64,000 nucleotides of DNA from Aurelia coerulea (taxonomy: Eukaryota > Cnidaria > Scyphozoa > Semaeostomeae > Ulmaridae): positions 868,001 through 932,000 of the forward strand of contig CM076953.1 of the NCBI GenBank assembly GCA_039566865.1. Direction: 5' to 3'. Below are positions 12,622-26,549 of this stretch, piece after piece. The position numbers were made by a program, and so were the translations under genes. Each line of letters begins with the position of its first letter. Position 1 is the first letter of the stretch. Below the pieces are notes generated by a model that saw only the letters and a program-made list of their open reading frames with translations, made no database searches and was not told the origin of the DNA.

Positions 12622-13949
12622 GTATGTGCCTTTTTTATTTCTTAGTTAAAGAGCCTTTATCATCCAGTGTCCTTTGCAGGTATGCTGAAATTTCAAACTG
12701 AAAATCAAATTTGGCTCAAGCGGAAACCATGCATCCACACTCAATACAGTCGTTGAACTGACAGAAAAATTCTACTTTGGTCGACCTGTTCTATTAGTTC
12801 AACTCCTGCACAGTGGAACAATTGTTTTCCGTTTAGGCCAAATTTGATTTTTAAGACAGTCTGAAATTATAGTGCCCGCAAGGTGAGGATGGCTCTTTAA
12901 TTTTGTCAGTTTTCTGTATCTGACAACATATCTTTTAGCTACTCTGCAAAAATAGTCATGTGCGAACAAAATTTTCCATCATTTTGAAGAGATTTGTTGA
13001 ATTTTCGAATGTACACAATACTGCAGATAGAAGCATAAACACCGATTACTTGAACTTATCGAATATAAGTGCTGCAAAATATGGCTTGATCCAAAATCTT
13101 TGAGAAATAGCTAAATGGTGTTGCTTTATTAATCACAGCCACAATACACTTATAGCTGAAACTAAAAGATAATATTTGATTGTATACCAAATCCATATTT
13201 TGAGAGAAACACGTTTGTTGTATTTTGTCTCCAACAATGTAGAAACAGCCGTCAATTCAAGTAATCAGTATGTTTTAGTTGTTTTGAAGTTCTTTCATTT
13301 CATCAGCTTTCAAAGACTAGTTATTTGATCAGCAGTTTTGATATTTCAAGATTTTGATTTAGACTAGATAATAGTACAGCTTCATAATGGATGGTAAAGG
13401 GAACCTCTTTTTTCTTCGATAATTGAGCTCCTCCACAGTCACAGCATTACTGTCTTGTACCCAAAACCACACACCACAGCAACTGAGGGTTCAGAATGGA
13501 CAATTTACAAATCTTTTTGTTTGATGTTATCTTTTTGATATGAGATTTTAAACTTCGCCTCAATTTAACTGTTGTTCGTTCAAACATTGGAAGCAACTTT
13601 CCAAAGGAAAAGGAACCTGTTTGTTATCCCATTTTATTCAACTCGTTGGTTCAATGTGTGGGAAATTCTCCCAAATCCAATTTTCCTTTGGCAAAACCAA
13701 TTAGTTTTGACAACTATGAATTATGAGATACAAGACTGTTTATCGACACACGAAGTTTATCTGAAAATCTTACATACCCAAGAAACCTGACATGTACAGA
13801 GAAAATGTGAAAAGGAAACGGCCACGTTTTGTGGTACGGATTTCTTCACAATTCTTATATTAAAAATTTCTTGCACAGTTTCTTAATTTCCTTGAAATTT
13901 AATTTTACCTTTTATTATAATTTATTGAGCCAAGATCTGCTAATAGAAC

Positions 13950-14150
13950 TGTTTCAGCCCAGAGTAATACGGGAAAGAACCGAATCAAATCATGAACAAA
14001 AATTGGTTGGCAGTGCATGTTTCCTTTAAAATACTTTGCAACTCACAACTAAATATTGAACAAGTTTTCTAACTTCGAATTGATCTCTGATCGCTTCTTA
14101 TGGAGTTTCTTAAGTTTCTCGAAGAGGCTACTGCAGTTTCTTTATGCAAA
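13950..14150. repeat. Diverged dispersed repeat (GGGAAAGAACCGAATC type)
   Basis: The block from about 13960 aligns by eye with 52078-52310: a GAAAGAACC..AATCATGAA start, a shared ACTTTGCAACTCA stretch, then GTTTCTTA motifs. The two copies are substantially diverged and the ends are not sharply definable. Confidence 0.5.
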
Positions 14151-15699
14151 GTTAGTACGATCAAATTTATAAATATTAGCTGCGATAGTAGAGTAAACCT
14201 GGCCAATTCATTGACTGTGATGAAACGAAAAATTTAAACGGCCTGGGACGGTTTAATTCATGATAAATTTTGTTCCTATAATCCTACGCAAAGTTTTGAC
14301 CACGCTTTTGACGTTCTCTCTCGCCGCAATTTTTTAAGATTGTAATGAAAGGCAGGAGTATTGAGTTTATTGAAAAAAGGCAGTCAGAGAGTCATCGAGT
14401 CGATTGGGATATTCGCGAACCAGTTTTGGAGTCTTGGAGCCTTTTGATTCGATAATGGATAAAAGTGTTTGACATGAATGCACCTAAGTTTACTTTTTGC
14501 TTATATTTTTTATAGGTAGATTTTTAGAAAGCCAAATGGGTTTGAAACTATCAACAAATGTTTTTAGATGATCAAGTTTACCACATGAAGCTAACAGTCG
14601 CTTTGCTACGGGGACTGGGTCAATCTCAGTATAACCTATTGTGTTCGATGTTCTCGATTGATGAAAATGATACGAACATAATTGGCGTGCGTCATCCCTT
14701 TATGCTATGTTTTGATTACATCACTATACGTACATATTACTTTTTAATCTTGCAACACTGTACCTGCATTTGATTTTATTGTAGGATTTTATTATTTTAT
14801 TGCAGTAGTGTACTTGCATTTATAATTGTTATTAGAAATGAGGAAGGGAATTTTTTTCGAGTAAGGCAATTTTTTCAAATATTTCTGTTGATATATCGAT
14901 CCATTATTTTTTCTAGCGACAATTTATCGTTGTAGAAAGTTATATAATTTCTTCATAACCCCCGGAAGCATAAGACATAAGATATAAAGTAGTTTATTAC
15001 CTTTTGTGTGGTTTTGCGGCGTGACAGGAGTACTGGAAACTAATGACAATACACCACGTGTTCAGGATTAACCATATGTGCATTTGTGAATTGAAAGGGA
15101 ATTTTCACAGTGAAACAATTGATGGACATGATAAGGCTTGAATTAATTTCACCTCTTTGCGATATTGGGATAATATTACTATTTTTTGAATGAAACAGCT
15201 TTGGTGATTTTTTCTGGTGTTCTGCTAATTATTTCGGCCACGATGTGATTTTTCATTTACCAGCGTTTATTTTCCTTTGATTATAAATTCAATCATGGTT
15301 TAATGTTTTACTTTCTATTGCTAAGACTTCCATTTATTTGGTAAATAACTCATTATTTTGAGACAAATTTTAAGATTACATTGATAGGTAACACCTACAC
15401 AGCCATCGTATACTATTGTTCTTTCAATACGAATATAATGTTTAACATGATATGAGTTAATTGTTTTACTTTTTTCGTCACAAAGACAATCGACAATCGA
15501 CAATCGTCCGGAGAAATCCTTTCAAACATCGAAGCAACAGTTGGAGTTCGAGAACTTTCTTGATTGAAAATTGTTCCATATATTTGCCTGTATAAATCTG
15601 CTGATAAATGATCTCAATTAAACTTATTTCCTTATACAACAGTACGAGTTTGGTTGGTTTGTAAATAGAACATAGATGAATAAGTAAATTGAGAAATAA

Positions 15700-15730
15700 A
15701 TTCATTCATTCATTCATTCATTCATTCATT
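15700..15730. repeat. ATTC tetranucleotide microsatellite
   Basis: About seven uninterrupted copies of ATTC inside an ARID5 intron. Confidence 0.95.
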
Positions 15731-16139
15731 TTGTGGTCACTAAGTTTAGTGTTGATCTGAATTTTAACCTGACAGCTGATTTTTATAACATTAATTAATT
15801 TTAATAATGTTTTTTATTTCCGTGAGATATGTATCAAATTTAAGGAAATTTTCAGTACCAAATACGCTAATTTTTTCTGTGCTTAGGCCTAAATTTAAGA
15901 ACCTAGTGAGTGGACACAGTAAGGCTGGAAAGTTGTGATTTATTCAACTGTAGCCAAATTTAATTGCATTGATAAAACAGAAGCAAATCCAGCAAGAAAC
16001 TTGACAATGAATTAATTTCCAAACTGGACATTATACAAGTGGAAATTTTCAAAGAGATGTAAACATTCAATGCTCAATTGGAACTCGAAAAATCGACGTT
16101 CTTTAAAAGAAGAGTCCGGAGTTGCCTACACGTTTTTTA

Positions 16140-16520
16140 TGCAAGGAACTTGGATCAGCAGTTAGTGCTAAGAGTTCTTAATTTCGCATGAAAATTTCGG
16201 TGTTTTGGTAGCAAAAGTTTCTTAATTAGTTTCTTATTTTTAGGGCCTAAAATTGCGTTATCGTTCGAACTTGAGCATTTTTATCGACAAAGGGCTTGCA
16301 TTTTGCATTGATATTGTTGCCACGAATAAGCCATGCACATTAGAGCAAAAAGGTACCAATTTTCTGCAGTCAAAAATTAAAGAAAAGATGTAACTAGCTG
16401 TGTTAGAGAGACATAAATAAGAGTGACATACAAAAGTAAAATGTTAGGGTTTCTTAATTGTTCTTGAACGTAGAGTTTCTTAAATTTTTGGTCATCGAAA
16501 TACTAGTTTCTTGTAAACCA
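16140..16520. repeat. Diverged dispersed repeat rich in GTTTCTTA motifs
   Basis: Contains repeated AGTTTCTTAAT-type motifs in the same order and spacing style as 51180-51300 and 26550-26600. Boundaries are uncertain. It lies within the first visible ARID5 intron. Confidence 0.45.
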
Positions 16521-17767
16521 ATTTGGTACAAAAAAACGTGTATCATCCCTTTCAAGCCCTTTTACCGAGAACTTATCCACTCTTTTGATCGTATTTAATC
16601 AGCGAGGGTGTCAAACGTGTAAATGCTCTACCCATAAACATTGAAAATCATGAGATTTCGGTTTCGTTCCTCGTAAAACATCTGTCTTTGGTTTGGCTTA
16701 TCTATAAAGATCGCTAGTTTTTAGGGCATAGCAGTCTAATCTCGTCGTAAAATTCAGATGTAATGGGGGCCTGAAAGACTGAGCTCTCTTCTTAAGATAG
16801 ACACTATGTTGTGCGGGGAGAGGGGAGTTTTCTTACTCCTGTTTTCAGCAGTTTCTCTCCCATAGTTTTTATCCTGTCAATGAATCGATTCGTTCACCAT
16901 TAGACTACTGGAGCTGACAGATTTCGGTTATTTGATTCCTTTAAATCATTTCATAGATTACTGTTGGTTCGTCATGAAAGAACATTATCTTCACTGTACA
17001 GGGGGAAGTGTAGAAATATCTTCGCTCCTATCTGAAATGCTTCCCACTTGTCAGATCTGATAGATGTAGGTCCGCTTGGGTTCACCGACTATTGACGTTT
17101 TTCGATGTCTCATCCAATGAAAAGTATCCTTAAAGACCCATTACTAAACATGATCCTTTGCGCATCAAATGGAAAGCAAACGACGTTCATTCATATACGA
17201 ACGTTGAATTTGGGGTCACACAGGATGATGGTTAGCTATAGGTCTTCAAAAGTATCCTTGCATTGTTATCAGCATCTGTTTTACTTTCGATCCTTGGGCC
17301 AGTTTTGTTGAAGATTGCAAGAAAAAGGAAGGATTATATTACTCTAGGTACCAGAATTCACGTCCCCTGCAAAGGATTATATATATATTATTAAGGGACC
17401 AAAACCTTCAAGTTTGCACAGCGTTCGAGTTTATACAGGGGGAAGATGACAAATTTAGGCCGTGTTCTGATTTTTCCCCTTGAGCTTTGGTTTTGAACCC
17501 AGTGCAAGAAAGATATCAATTTTGTGCGAATGACATACGATGAGACGATATCACTATTAATTTAGCAGAACATTATTTAGTTACTGTTACCAAATCATTT
17601 ATTATAGCTGACGGTGAAGCTGTTTGAATCTATCAATTTTCTTTGGGTAGGATTCAAACATTGGAAGGGCTGGGGCCTAAACAGCATCGCAGTAGGTGTT
17701 GTATGTAGATGATGTGCTTCCTTTATTTCCTTACAACCTATTCACGAGTTTACTTCTTGCTTTGTAG

Positions 17768-18336
17768 TTCCTGTGTTCAAAGGAAGGCCTAGAAAAAGAA
17801 AGCAAAGCAAAACGAAAATTGCAAATGACGCACCGAAGAAAATCAAAGTAGACAAAGAAAATTCCAACCCCGAAGCAAAAGTGAAAATTGACATGGCAGG
17901 GAAAGCGAAAATCGAAACTGGGAATAGCCAGACGTACAGGATAGTACAGCCCCCTGCGAACAGCAACCCCGAGAGAAATGTCATACATGTGAAAATTGAA
18001 AACAAAACTGAATTAATGAATGGTGTAGTGAAACAAGAAGAGAATGGAGAGGCAGAGAAGGAAACCGACTCTGAGAATATTGTGGAGATGGAAGACTGGG
18101 ACGAGGATAGCGATGGATTTATAGGGAATGAAGGGCCTAATGGAGAAGATTTAGAAGAATGGGGAGAGATGAAATATTCTAATTTGCTGAAAAGGGAAAA
18201 TAGTGACGAAGACCCACCATCGGAGTTAGTGAAGAATGGGAAAACAGGAACTGTGCTGGATGAGGCGTTTTTCAGTAAAATGATGAAGAGTGAAATGAGA
18301 GCATCGGAAGGAATTGATAAAGAGAAGATGAAAAAG
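17768..18336 (+). CDS. ARID5: ARID5-like gene, exon with AT-hook and acidic linker
   Basis: The exon completes the split codon from 12621 and ends in phase 0 at GTATGT, giving visible residues 139-328. It begins IPVFKGRPRKRKQSK. The GRPRK core is an AT-hook and sits where vertebrate ARID5B has KGRPRKKK, directly before the ARID domain. A lysine-rich segment and an acidic stretch (about 18090-18220, including EDWDEDSDGF) follow. Three sumoylation-type motifs are visible: VKIE at 17989, VKQE at 18028 and LKRE at 18187. The role inferred from the family is minor-groove contact and a regulated linker. The frame opposite this exon is also open but is a shadow of it. Confidence 0.92.
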
Positions 18337-18477
18337 GTATGTTTTTATATATTTTAGCTTTTTTATTTCATTTTTATCTTTTCTGCCAAAAATGTCCAAT
18401 ATTTCATCAAACAGGTCCAACAGTCTTTTTACGAGAGTAGCCATTTCAAACCGAGCCTTATATTTTTTGTAAGAAGT

Positions 18478-18945
18478 TATTTTATAAGAAACTCAACTCC
18501 CGGATCACTGCATAACCAAGAAACTCCGGTACTGGGAAGAAATTATTTAGGAACTTTTTTTCGTTTGGTCAAGGAGATCCAAAGCATATTTTCACGTTTA
18601 CTTGTTTGATTTGATTTGACTTGATTTGATTTGATTTAATTTGAGTTGAGTTGATTTGATTTGATGTGATGTGATGTGATGTGATGTGATGTGATGTGAT
18701 GTGATGTGATGTGATGTGATTTGATGTGATTTGATTTGATTTGATTTGATGTGATTTGATTTGATTAAACTTTATTGCTCGAAAGGTATATGAGTAATGC
18801 CTGGACTGGGCTTCATAAAAACTTTGCTGTGAAATATATGTCCATCTAGGAAACCAATGATGAACTTTGAATTCTTGAATTGGAGGAATTTTCAGAAAGC
18901 TTTTAGTATTGGGTCAAAATCTTTGTTTCTTATAAACATACGTGT
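18478..18945. mobile_element. TAAGAAAC-type element with internal microsatellite
   Basis: TTATAAGAAACTCAACTC at the left, CTCCGGTACTGGG inside and TTTGTTTCTTATAA at the right; same order as 4336-4655. The left and right ends form short inverted repeats. Confidence 0.7.
18601..18768. repeat. TTGAT/GTGAT pentanucleotide microsatellite
   Basis: About 33 units. An outer zone of TTGAT flanks an inner homogeneous block of about 12 GTGAT units. It lies inside the 18478-18945 element. Confidence 0.95.
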
Positions 18946-21582
18946 ACATGGCAAGATGATTTAAATATCCACAACATACATATATTATTCATTCGGAAAA
19001 CGGAGAGGGGTTTTCCTGGTTTCTATCCTCCGCAGGAAGCTTTTTCACACTGACGAGATTGAAAATACTAAAACTCGTTGAGTTAAAGTTTGAGACCAGT
19101 TAAAATTTCTTGGTTTCCTTTGAAGCCATGATTTTCTGTTATCAAAAAGTTATCTTATCTTGTCCTCAGGCCAAAGCCAAAACTATTTTTGTTATCAAAT
19201 TATTTTTAAACTTTACTTTTAAACTTTAAATGTTCCTATCATTTCTTGGTTATGAATCTCAGATCAGCGTTCCCCTGTGAGGCAAACAATTCCTCGTTTG
19301 TTGTGATCTACGGTTTGGTTCGGTTTGATTGAGATCTTAAATTACTATTTCTGTTTGTTGTTTCAACGAAAATTAATTGCCGTTCAGGTCATAGTCTGCC
19401 TTACAGGCCACATATTCTCATATAAAAAATTCATTCACATCTAAAACCTTCGCCTAAATTGTCGAATTTTAGCGTTCGGCGCATACTTTTTTGCGTTAAT
19501 AGCTTGTTTCTTACATTTTTGGTTATTTTTGCGACCATTTTCGTTGAAGGAGATGATAAATCACTAAATCAAGAGCTGCATATACAAGTCTAACATTAGC
19601 CGATTATATGTGGGGATTTTGACATGTGCGTGGATAATGTTTAGCTTGAGGAACAATAACCTGTGCAGGCGTTTTCTTTGTCCTATTTATAGATTGCCTC
19701 TTGGCTCCTTTCATTCACTTTCGCACTGAAAGCAATTTTGATAGCACTTTTAAATCCAGATAGCCTGGTCTTGATTTTGAAGAAAATTGAGCCTGCCACT
19801 TATTATGAGCGGTTCTTAAAAACTACGTATGTTACCGTTTGTTCCATAGTCTGATGAAATTCGATTTGTGGGATTCTATTTGAGGGTAGTGCCCAGTGGC
19901 CTGATAAAATTCCCTTTAAAAAGCTTTGACAACGAACTTCCAGGTTATTTTAAGCTCTCTGAAAGACAGGAAAGTTATTCTAAGCTCCTTGAGCATAAAT
20001 ATCTTTTTAAATAATTTGAAAGCTTCTTTACGAAGACTTACATTTCTGGGAGGTCTTGCAAATTGAGCTTGTAAATTCTGAATAATTCCCTACAGCGGAA
20101 GATAAAAGATAATCTCTTCTTTCAAGGTCCGAATTTTCCAGTTATTGTGTCACCTCTTGAAGTTTCGTTTTTAAGAGGAAGTTGATATCTCTCATTCGGT
20201 TTAGGCCAGATAGGTTTGAGCACAATTTGCCAATGGGCGTTCGGACACTGTCTTGTAACCTAACTACATGAATTGCCCGCTAACGATTTACACTCGAAGA
20301 AATTATACTCGAAACGATCAGGGGTCGATTCGAAAAACTTTTTCATTTTATCATATATGAGTTTCAAAGTTTTTTTCAAATAAAGGGTATATTATTAACC
20401 CAAATCATGGTAAAGTATGATGTTTGTTTGTGTTTTGTTTTTTTTTTTATTCTCAGCTATTGTGAAATTCAGTTCTTTTTACAAGAAATAAAAAAACTCC
20501 TCAAAATGCGTTTGCTTTTGAGAATTACAGATTAGCTAGAGTCATTTGTGCGAAGTTTTGAATTTTGGAAAGTAGTTTTCAATTACAGTATTTAGGTTGA
20601 AAAGATCATAAATATGTTGGAGAAAAGCGTATGGTTACCAGTTATCATTCAAGCAATCATCATCACCTGCTCTGCTAAGAACATTTTTAAGTAAGATAGG
20701 AATTGCAGATTATATAAAGACAAACTGAAAAGTAACCCAATTACACGATATTTTGTTTGTGTGACTTACATTTGAGCAATTGGATTTGTTATTTCATTCG
20801 AAATTCTTCTTGACCCAGACCTGATTGTCGATTTTAATTAAACTCACATTTGGTAAGTGGTTCATGTTTACTTTATGTACAAGATTCTAGATGCATTTTT
20901 TCTCAGATTTCTTAAAATATGCATTATCTGTTTTTCAACATTTCATGTCAATGTGGGCAGCTAAAAAATAAGCAAACGCAGGTCAATATATTCGAATTTC
21001 GTATTCACAAAAACTTAGGTCAGATAAGGGGATGCCTCGCCCTCTTACGTTTGATATCAATGAATAAAGATATACGAAATCCGGTGAAATGAAAGAGTTA
21101 ATCAGAGATTGAGGCGACCTCCTTTTCAGGGTGTTTTTCATATACGAAATTCCCGGGGAATGAGGTTTAGATCTGGGCTGTTTTTGAACTGGTTAGGGCT
21201 TCTATCTACTTTGAACGAATTAAGTGGAGCAAGGAAGTTCTGGCGTTGCCAGAAACATGTACAAAGGCCATTAATTTTTTCAGTTCTTGGGTTACTATAG
21301 AACTCTATAGAATGCTATTTGTCGATATGTTTGCTTTGTATTCGTTTCCCAGACCTTAAGCAAAGAGTTTTTCTGGTGCTTGGCGGATCTCGAACGCAAA
21401 TAATGCTTGAGTAAAATGCAACGATTATTTTTTCAGATATCCATATCGCAGTATCACTAGTGAGAATTGGAAGTTATGTGAAGATATTTTGATTTCACTA
21501 GCTGCAATACCTAAGACTATACCTAAGTCCTAAGACTTTCTGCACGATATCATCGTTCTGAACTTCTTTTCAATTTTTTCAG

Positions 21583-21694
21583 ATCCTCGTTGATTCATGC
21601 AAAGATCCTGAGAAATTCAAAAATGATCTTTTTGTGTTTATGAAGCAAAAAGGAACGCCAATCGTTTATGTCCCAAAAGTTGGTTATACTAGAG
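21583..21694 (+). CDS. ARID5: ARID5-like gene, exon 1 of the ARID domain
   Basis: This 112 bp exon in phase 0-to-1 encodes visible residues 329-365, with the text FVFMKQKGTPIVYVPKVGYT. It corresponds to helix 1 and the following loop of the ARID fold; vertebrate ARID5B has YKYMKERKTPIERIPYLGF at the same place. The splice donor is GTAAGA. ARID domains bind DNA, often AT-rich, through a helix-turn-helix-like surface. Family identity rests on this exon joined with the next three, which together form an unbroken domain. Confidence 0.96.
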
Positions 21695-24097
21695 GTAAGA
21701 ACAAAGTTGTTTCATTTTTAGAATGTGCTGTTTCTTGTACCAGGTGACCCAAAAAACTTGACAAGCTAGATCATAACTGCCTGTCTGAGATAAACAAAAT
21801 CATTGACAAATGCTTTGTATCACAGTTTAGTTGAAAAGCTTAGCTATCGTTAGATACAGTACTGCATGTTAACTTTGAGCCATGATTGCCATCCCAAAAA
21901 TCAGACTTAAAAGAACATTTTCAGCCATATAATACCCTTTTATTATCAGCTACATGCCGATCATCCCCTGCTCGTGTTCATAACATTTGCTTTCAGGACA
22001 CTATGTCCGATCTAGCTCATGAAGTTCTTTTCGGGTCACCCGTTATAACATTTCACTTTAATTATTTGCTTGTGCCAACAGTTTTTCCTTCTGACCGACA
22101 TCAATTCTTTATTCTTCGTGCAAAGTTCATTATTTATCATGCTTCTGCAATTTCTTTCTGGTTTTCCATTAAACTTTAATTTTTTTCCTTCATAATAATG
22201 AAATTAAAACAAGGAACTTATACATGACCAGCTGATGTTTTGTAGGTCCATTAATTGGGGTGATTTTTTTCGTCAAGTAAAGCGAAAAAATCGTATTTTA
22301 TTTTCAATTTTCATTAAATTCAAGCTAAATTTATTGTGATATTTAAAATGGTTAGTAGTCTAACAATAAACTGTTCAATAGAATATGAGGAAAACTAATC
22401 ACTCGTTAATTGCGAGTCCTTAAAATCAATTCTAAAAAGAATTTTTGAGCCGGGTGCTCATCACTTAATCAAAGTGGCATGGGGGGGGGCACGTTATATG
22501 CCGGATCTGCAAAAATAGAAAGGACGCATGTTTAAAATATCATCAAAATTTCGTTGCTAATAATTTAAGCTGATCATTATCGTTGCATCTTCAAAGAATG
22601 CTTCAAAAATAAACATGCAGCTCACTCCGTAACGATCTTCGAGAGTGACACGCGGTGAATGGATTAGTGACTGACCTGACTACTGAGCTAACTTCAGAAA
22701 AAGAAACTTTCGTGTTCTGAGTTCTGATGATTTTCCAAATGTGTATCGGAAGAGATTTTATGAATAAAAGATAAATTTCTGTTCGTTGCCTTCGATAAAA
22801 GCACGATGAAAGCAGAGTGATAAAAGCGCGACAAACAGGATACCAGCAATTGGCCACACTATGATTTACTGAATCACATTTTAATGAATCTCAAATCAAA
22901 TATGCAAATATTTAATTCACATTTTACACCATCCTCTTGGCAACCGTTGATTAAAAGTTGACGTGTAATTGTTTCTTAATTAATGTTTAATCTAATATGG
23001 CAACACCATGTTTCTTCAGCCTCACTCCCATGGTGTTAGATTGATCACCATGGCGACAGTCGGTATCAGAGCAGGATAGGCGAGAATCGATCTTTCGAGC
23101 AAGAAATATAATTTTTAGCTGGAAATGACACGTTTAACACCGCACCGTTGCGAAAATTTTTATCAAAAAGAAGGACAAAAAATTGTCGAAGTTAACGAGG
23201 GGTTTGAGTCATAATGTGTCAAAGTTTTTCCGAAATATCGATAGGTTCCTATTGGTTCCCATTAGTTTCTGTTCGAATAATCAAAATCTATATATTTATC
23301 ACTTGTGTATTGGCAATAAAGAAACAATAAAATGGATTCTATAAGTGCGCTTGAAGAACGAACGATAAATAGACGAAAATTTGATATTTTTATAGCACAC
23401 TAAACACTTGTGACTAGTATCACTTGTGTATATTTATGAAAACTTCACCTTTGAGACTGATTTTTAAAGTGATCTTTCAGAAGCATCAAACTTTCAGAAG
23501 ATATCAATCTTCTCAAATTGTAAAACACCAGCGTTTGTTGATTTGAAATTTTCAAGTTTTAATTTCAAAAGACCTGCTACGTACAACATCTTCTCAGAAA
23601 CGTTTTACCCATGAATTACCAGTTTATTGGATGCAAGAATTAGATATTCATTTGTACATAACTGATTATATGACAATTGTTTTGAAAATCTTGCCGTTGG
23701 AAGAGCATCACATAGGCAGATACCCCCTGTCTGTTCTATTCTGTTCAACGTTTCACACGTGTTACAATTAATGCCCTCGTGTTTTGAAAGTTAGACAGTT
23801 GCACGAATGCACGAACAATTCATTTTATTTTATTTTATTTCAATGTTTATCAAATTTTACAACTGTTTATTGCCAAGCATAATGTTTCGAATTTGGACTA
23901 TTTCTTGTCGTATTCAACTTTGCAAAACTTTTAATGATCAATGTTTACCTATTATTAATTAAATGATACTAAATTAGATTGTAATATTTTAGAGTGAAAG
24001 TGTTAAAAACTCATATGTCTATTCTGAAGTAAATTTGCCCCATAATATTCTTGAAATGCATTGATTTACTCAATCAAGCCATCAATTAATCAATCAA

Positions 24098-24127
24098 TCA
24101 TTCATTCATTCATTCATTCATTCATTC
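24098..24127. repeat. TTCA tetranucleotide microsatellite
   Basis: Direct run of TTCA units preceded by degenerate TCAA units, inside an ARID5 intron. Confidence 0.95.
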
Positions 24128-25919
24128 AAAGAAGAATAGTCTTTATAAGATATATCTTCTCATCAAAGCTTGAGAGAAATGTTTCGCTGTAATGTCACAT
24201 TTGTTGCAATGCAAGATGCAGAATTTTAATTGAAATTTCGAGAAGGCCCTTGCAAACTTTCGAGTCCTTTTCAATCATAACAGTTTAATATTTTTTGGAA
24301 AAGAACAGTTTTGTGGTTAAATGCATGTCTCGATACATTTAAATTATGATAAATACCTTTATTGTGTGTCAAAGAGGACATTTCGTGTGCACCTCGAAAA
24401 GAACTTTGCTCAGGATTATGAATGGCCTCAATATTAATCCATTTTGAATCCTTTGGGATTAAAACGCTGGAAATACTTTATTTTAATCACGCTCTCAAAT
24501 CTTCTCTACAATTTCCGGCGAATGATAACAAACTTCCTTACAGCACTTGCATATATCATAATTCAATAGAAGGTTGCCTTTTTACATACAATTTCCCATT
24601 TTGAAAGATTTTTAATCACTGTGATGATAGCATTTCAAAGAGAGTTTGTAACGGAAACCTTTGCGGAGCAAATTATTTTATAAAAGATGATTCGATATAT
24701 ATGTTTCCTTTTTGCGAAAGGTTGTTTTTATTACCCTATTTGTTTGTCCAATTTTGTTTTTGTTTATCAAGTTTTGAGCTGGTTAGTAGCAAAAGCTTCA
24801 CAACAAGTATCCTTTACAATTACATATAATTCAAACATGCGATTGGCCTACATGTGATTTCAATTTCAGTTCTTTCCATGCTCCTGAAGTTTAATTTTTT
24901 AAACTTTCATCGTTCAAGCAAATGCATCTTCGCCTTCCCTTCCAAAAGATTGCGTCTGTCTAAATTTACAGCTTTTTTAGTTATATTTGTTGCCACTCAA
25001 TATGACGTTCGCAGATATTTATAGTGTTATTTTTAGTGCAAATTTTAACTCCAAGAGTAAATTTCTGACAATAATAGATTTCACATGTTCTGTACAGCCT
25101 ACCAGCCTGGTTTTTTTTTGTAAAAATTTGCCATTTGATCATTTCTCTTGGTGAAATCGTATTTTGTTTAAAGTTTCCATGAAATATTTTAATAGCAAAA
25201 TAGAATTTTAGATTTTGTGGAAAATAAGATTTTGTAAAACGAGATTAGATAGATGACCTGCCTGGCGCGTGAATCGCGTTATGCTCAATCCGACCAATTT
25301 CATTTAGATAACTTTGTTTGTGGTAATCCGAAGTTTTCGTCAAAGATTTGCTATCACTCAAGTATTCAAAGATATTAATGTTTTAGGACCTACATTATTC
25401 ATAACTTCCATCGATTTCATGAAAATATGTGCAATTTAAATTCATGTCAGATGTGTTTCTGTCCTCCTGCAAATAGATTCAATCTTAGTTTCAACCAATG
25501 AGATAAACATAATCTGTTTTTAATCATATTCTTTATCATATCTTCTGATAAATGTCTGTGTGAAATATGATGTCAATTCTGTAATCAAAAAATTTTATAG
25601 GCCTGATGGGAAACAATTTAATCGAACGATTCTAATTTGGAATTTTCTATCTTGAAAAATTTGATTTTTCGGATAAGCAGTTGCTCATCGCAGACCCTTT
25701 TTGGACGAAGCGTGAATCCCTTTGGTAGGAAGTTATGACACCTAATAGTAGTTGGCTGGGAGTTTGAAGAATTTTGAAATATATTCTCTCTATTTTCTAT
25801 TTGCGCAGTTACGCGTGGCCTTGTTCCCACGCGATTGAACCGTCGAATAATAAATAAATGTAAGGCCGCACAATTCTGCACAAGCTCAAAACAACACCAA
25901 ATTCAAGCCTGAAAACTGT

Positions 25920-26444
25920 AGCATAGGTTCCAAATCTTTAAGAGGGCTGGTGTAAAATTGAGTGACCTATTTCTTTGAACTGAATTACTTCAAAGAAACT
26001 TTTGCTATTTCTCTATAATTCTACCGTTGGACTTTTCTGAAATCTTTAATATTTTCAGAATTAGAGTGTTTTTCTTCTTTTTCAAGAATTCAAGAAAAAT
26101 TTTCAAAAAAACTTAAAACTATCATAATTTTTAAACCGTTTGACGCAACATGAAGTAATTTCGAAGAAAACCATAGTTTATGAATGTCTACAATATGGTA
26201 TCAAGCAAAAGTCTGTCACTCATCTGGTTTATGATTTAGAAATTTGATGACGTCACATCCTCAAATGAGCTGAAATGTAAAATACGCTGTAATTTTGAAA
26301 AATATTCAAAATTTATGGAAAGTCCAACGGTGGAATTATAGATAAGTATCTAAAGTTTCTTTCAAGCCATTCAATCAGAAGAAATAGGTCATTGAATTTT
26401 ACACCCACCTTTTTACGCCGAGTTAAAGATTTGGAACCTATGCT
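25920..26444. mobile_element. Mutator-like inverted-repeat element, copy 1 (525 bp)
   Basis: Both ends carry AGCATAGGTTCCAAATC as inverted repeats, and much of the interior is self-complementary as well. It is flanked by GAAAACTGT at 25911-25919 and again at 26445-26453, a perfect 9 bp target-site duplication, typical of the Mutator superfamily. A second copy of exactly the same length lies at 50314-50838 in the opposite orientation. It has no open frame for a transposase, so it is non-autonomous. Superfamily assignment rests on duplication length only. Confidence 0.85.
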
Positions 26445-26549
26445 GAAAACTGTATTTTGTCACTTGCAAGATTCATCCTGCCGATCGAAAGTCCAAATTC
26501 GTCACAATCAAGTTCACTCTTAAGAATTTTGCCCTGAACTTTATAGTAG

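Larger units (their letters stand above)
12622..17767 (+). other. ARID5 intron, about 5.1 kb
   Basis: Bounded by GTATGT and a TTTGTAG acceptor. It holds two diverged relatives of the element family that also appears near 26.5 and 51-52 kb (about 13950-14150 and 16140-16520) and an ATTC tetranucleotide run at 15700-15730. No open frame resembles a known protein. Confidence 0.75.
18337..21582 (+). other. ARID5 intron, about 3.2 kb
   Basis: Contains a TAAGAAAC-type element with an internal pentanucleotide microsatellite (18478-18945). The remainder is AT-rich with no coding potential I can support. The acceptor is a strong pyrimidine tract ending TTTTTTCAG. Confidence 0.8.

Noticed and set aside
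17731..18005. Minus-strand frames of 85-87 codons, one hydrophobic
   Set aside because: They are the antisense shadow of the ARID5 exon at 17768-18336, which has splice sites and family matches.
24098..24127. CRISPR-like direct repeats
   Set aside because: This and the other direct repeats in the window are microsatellites or minisatellites without spacers, in a eukaryotic genome.
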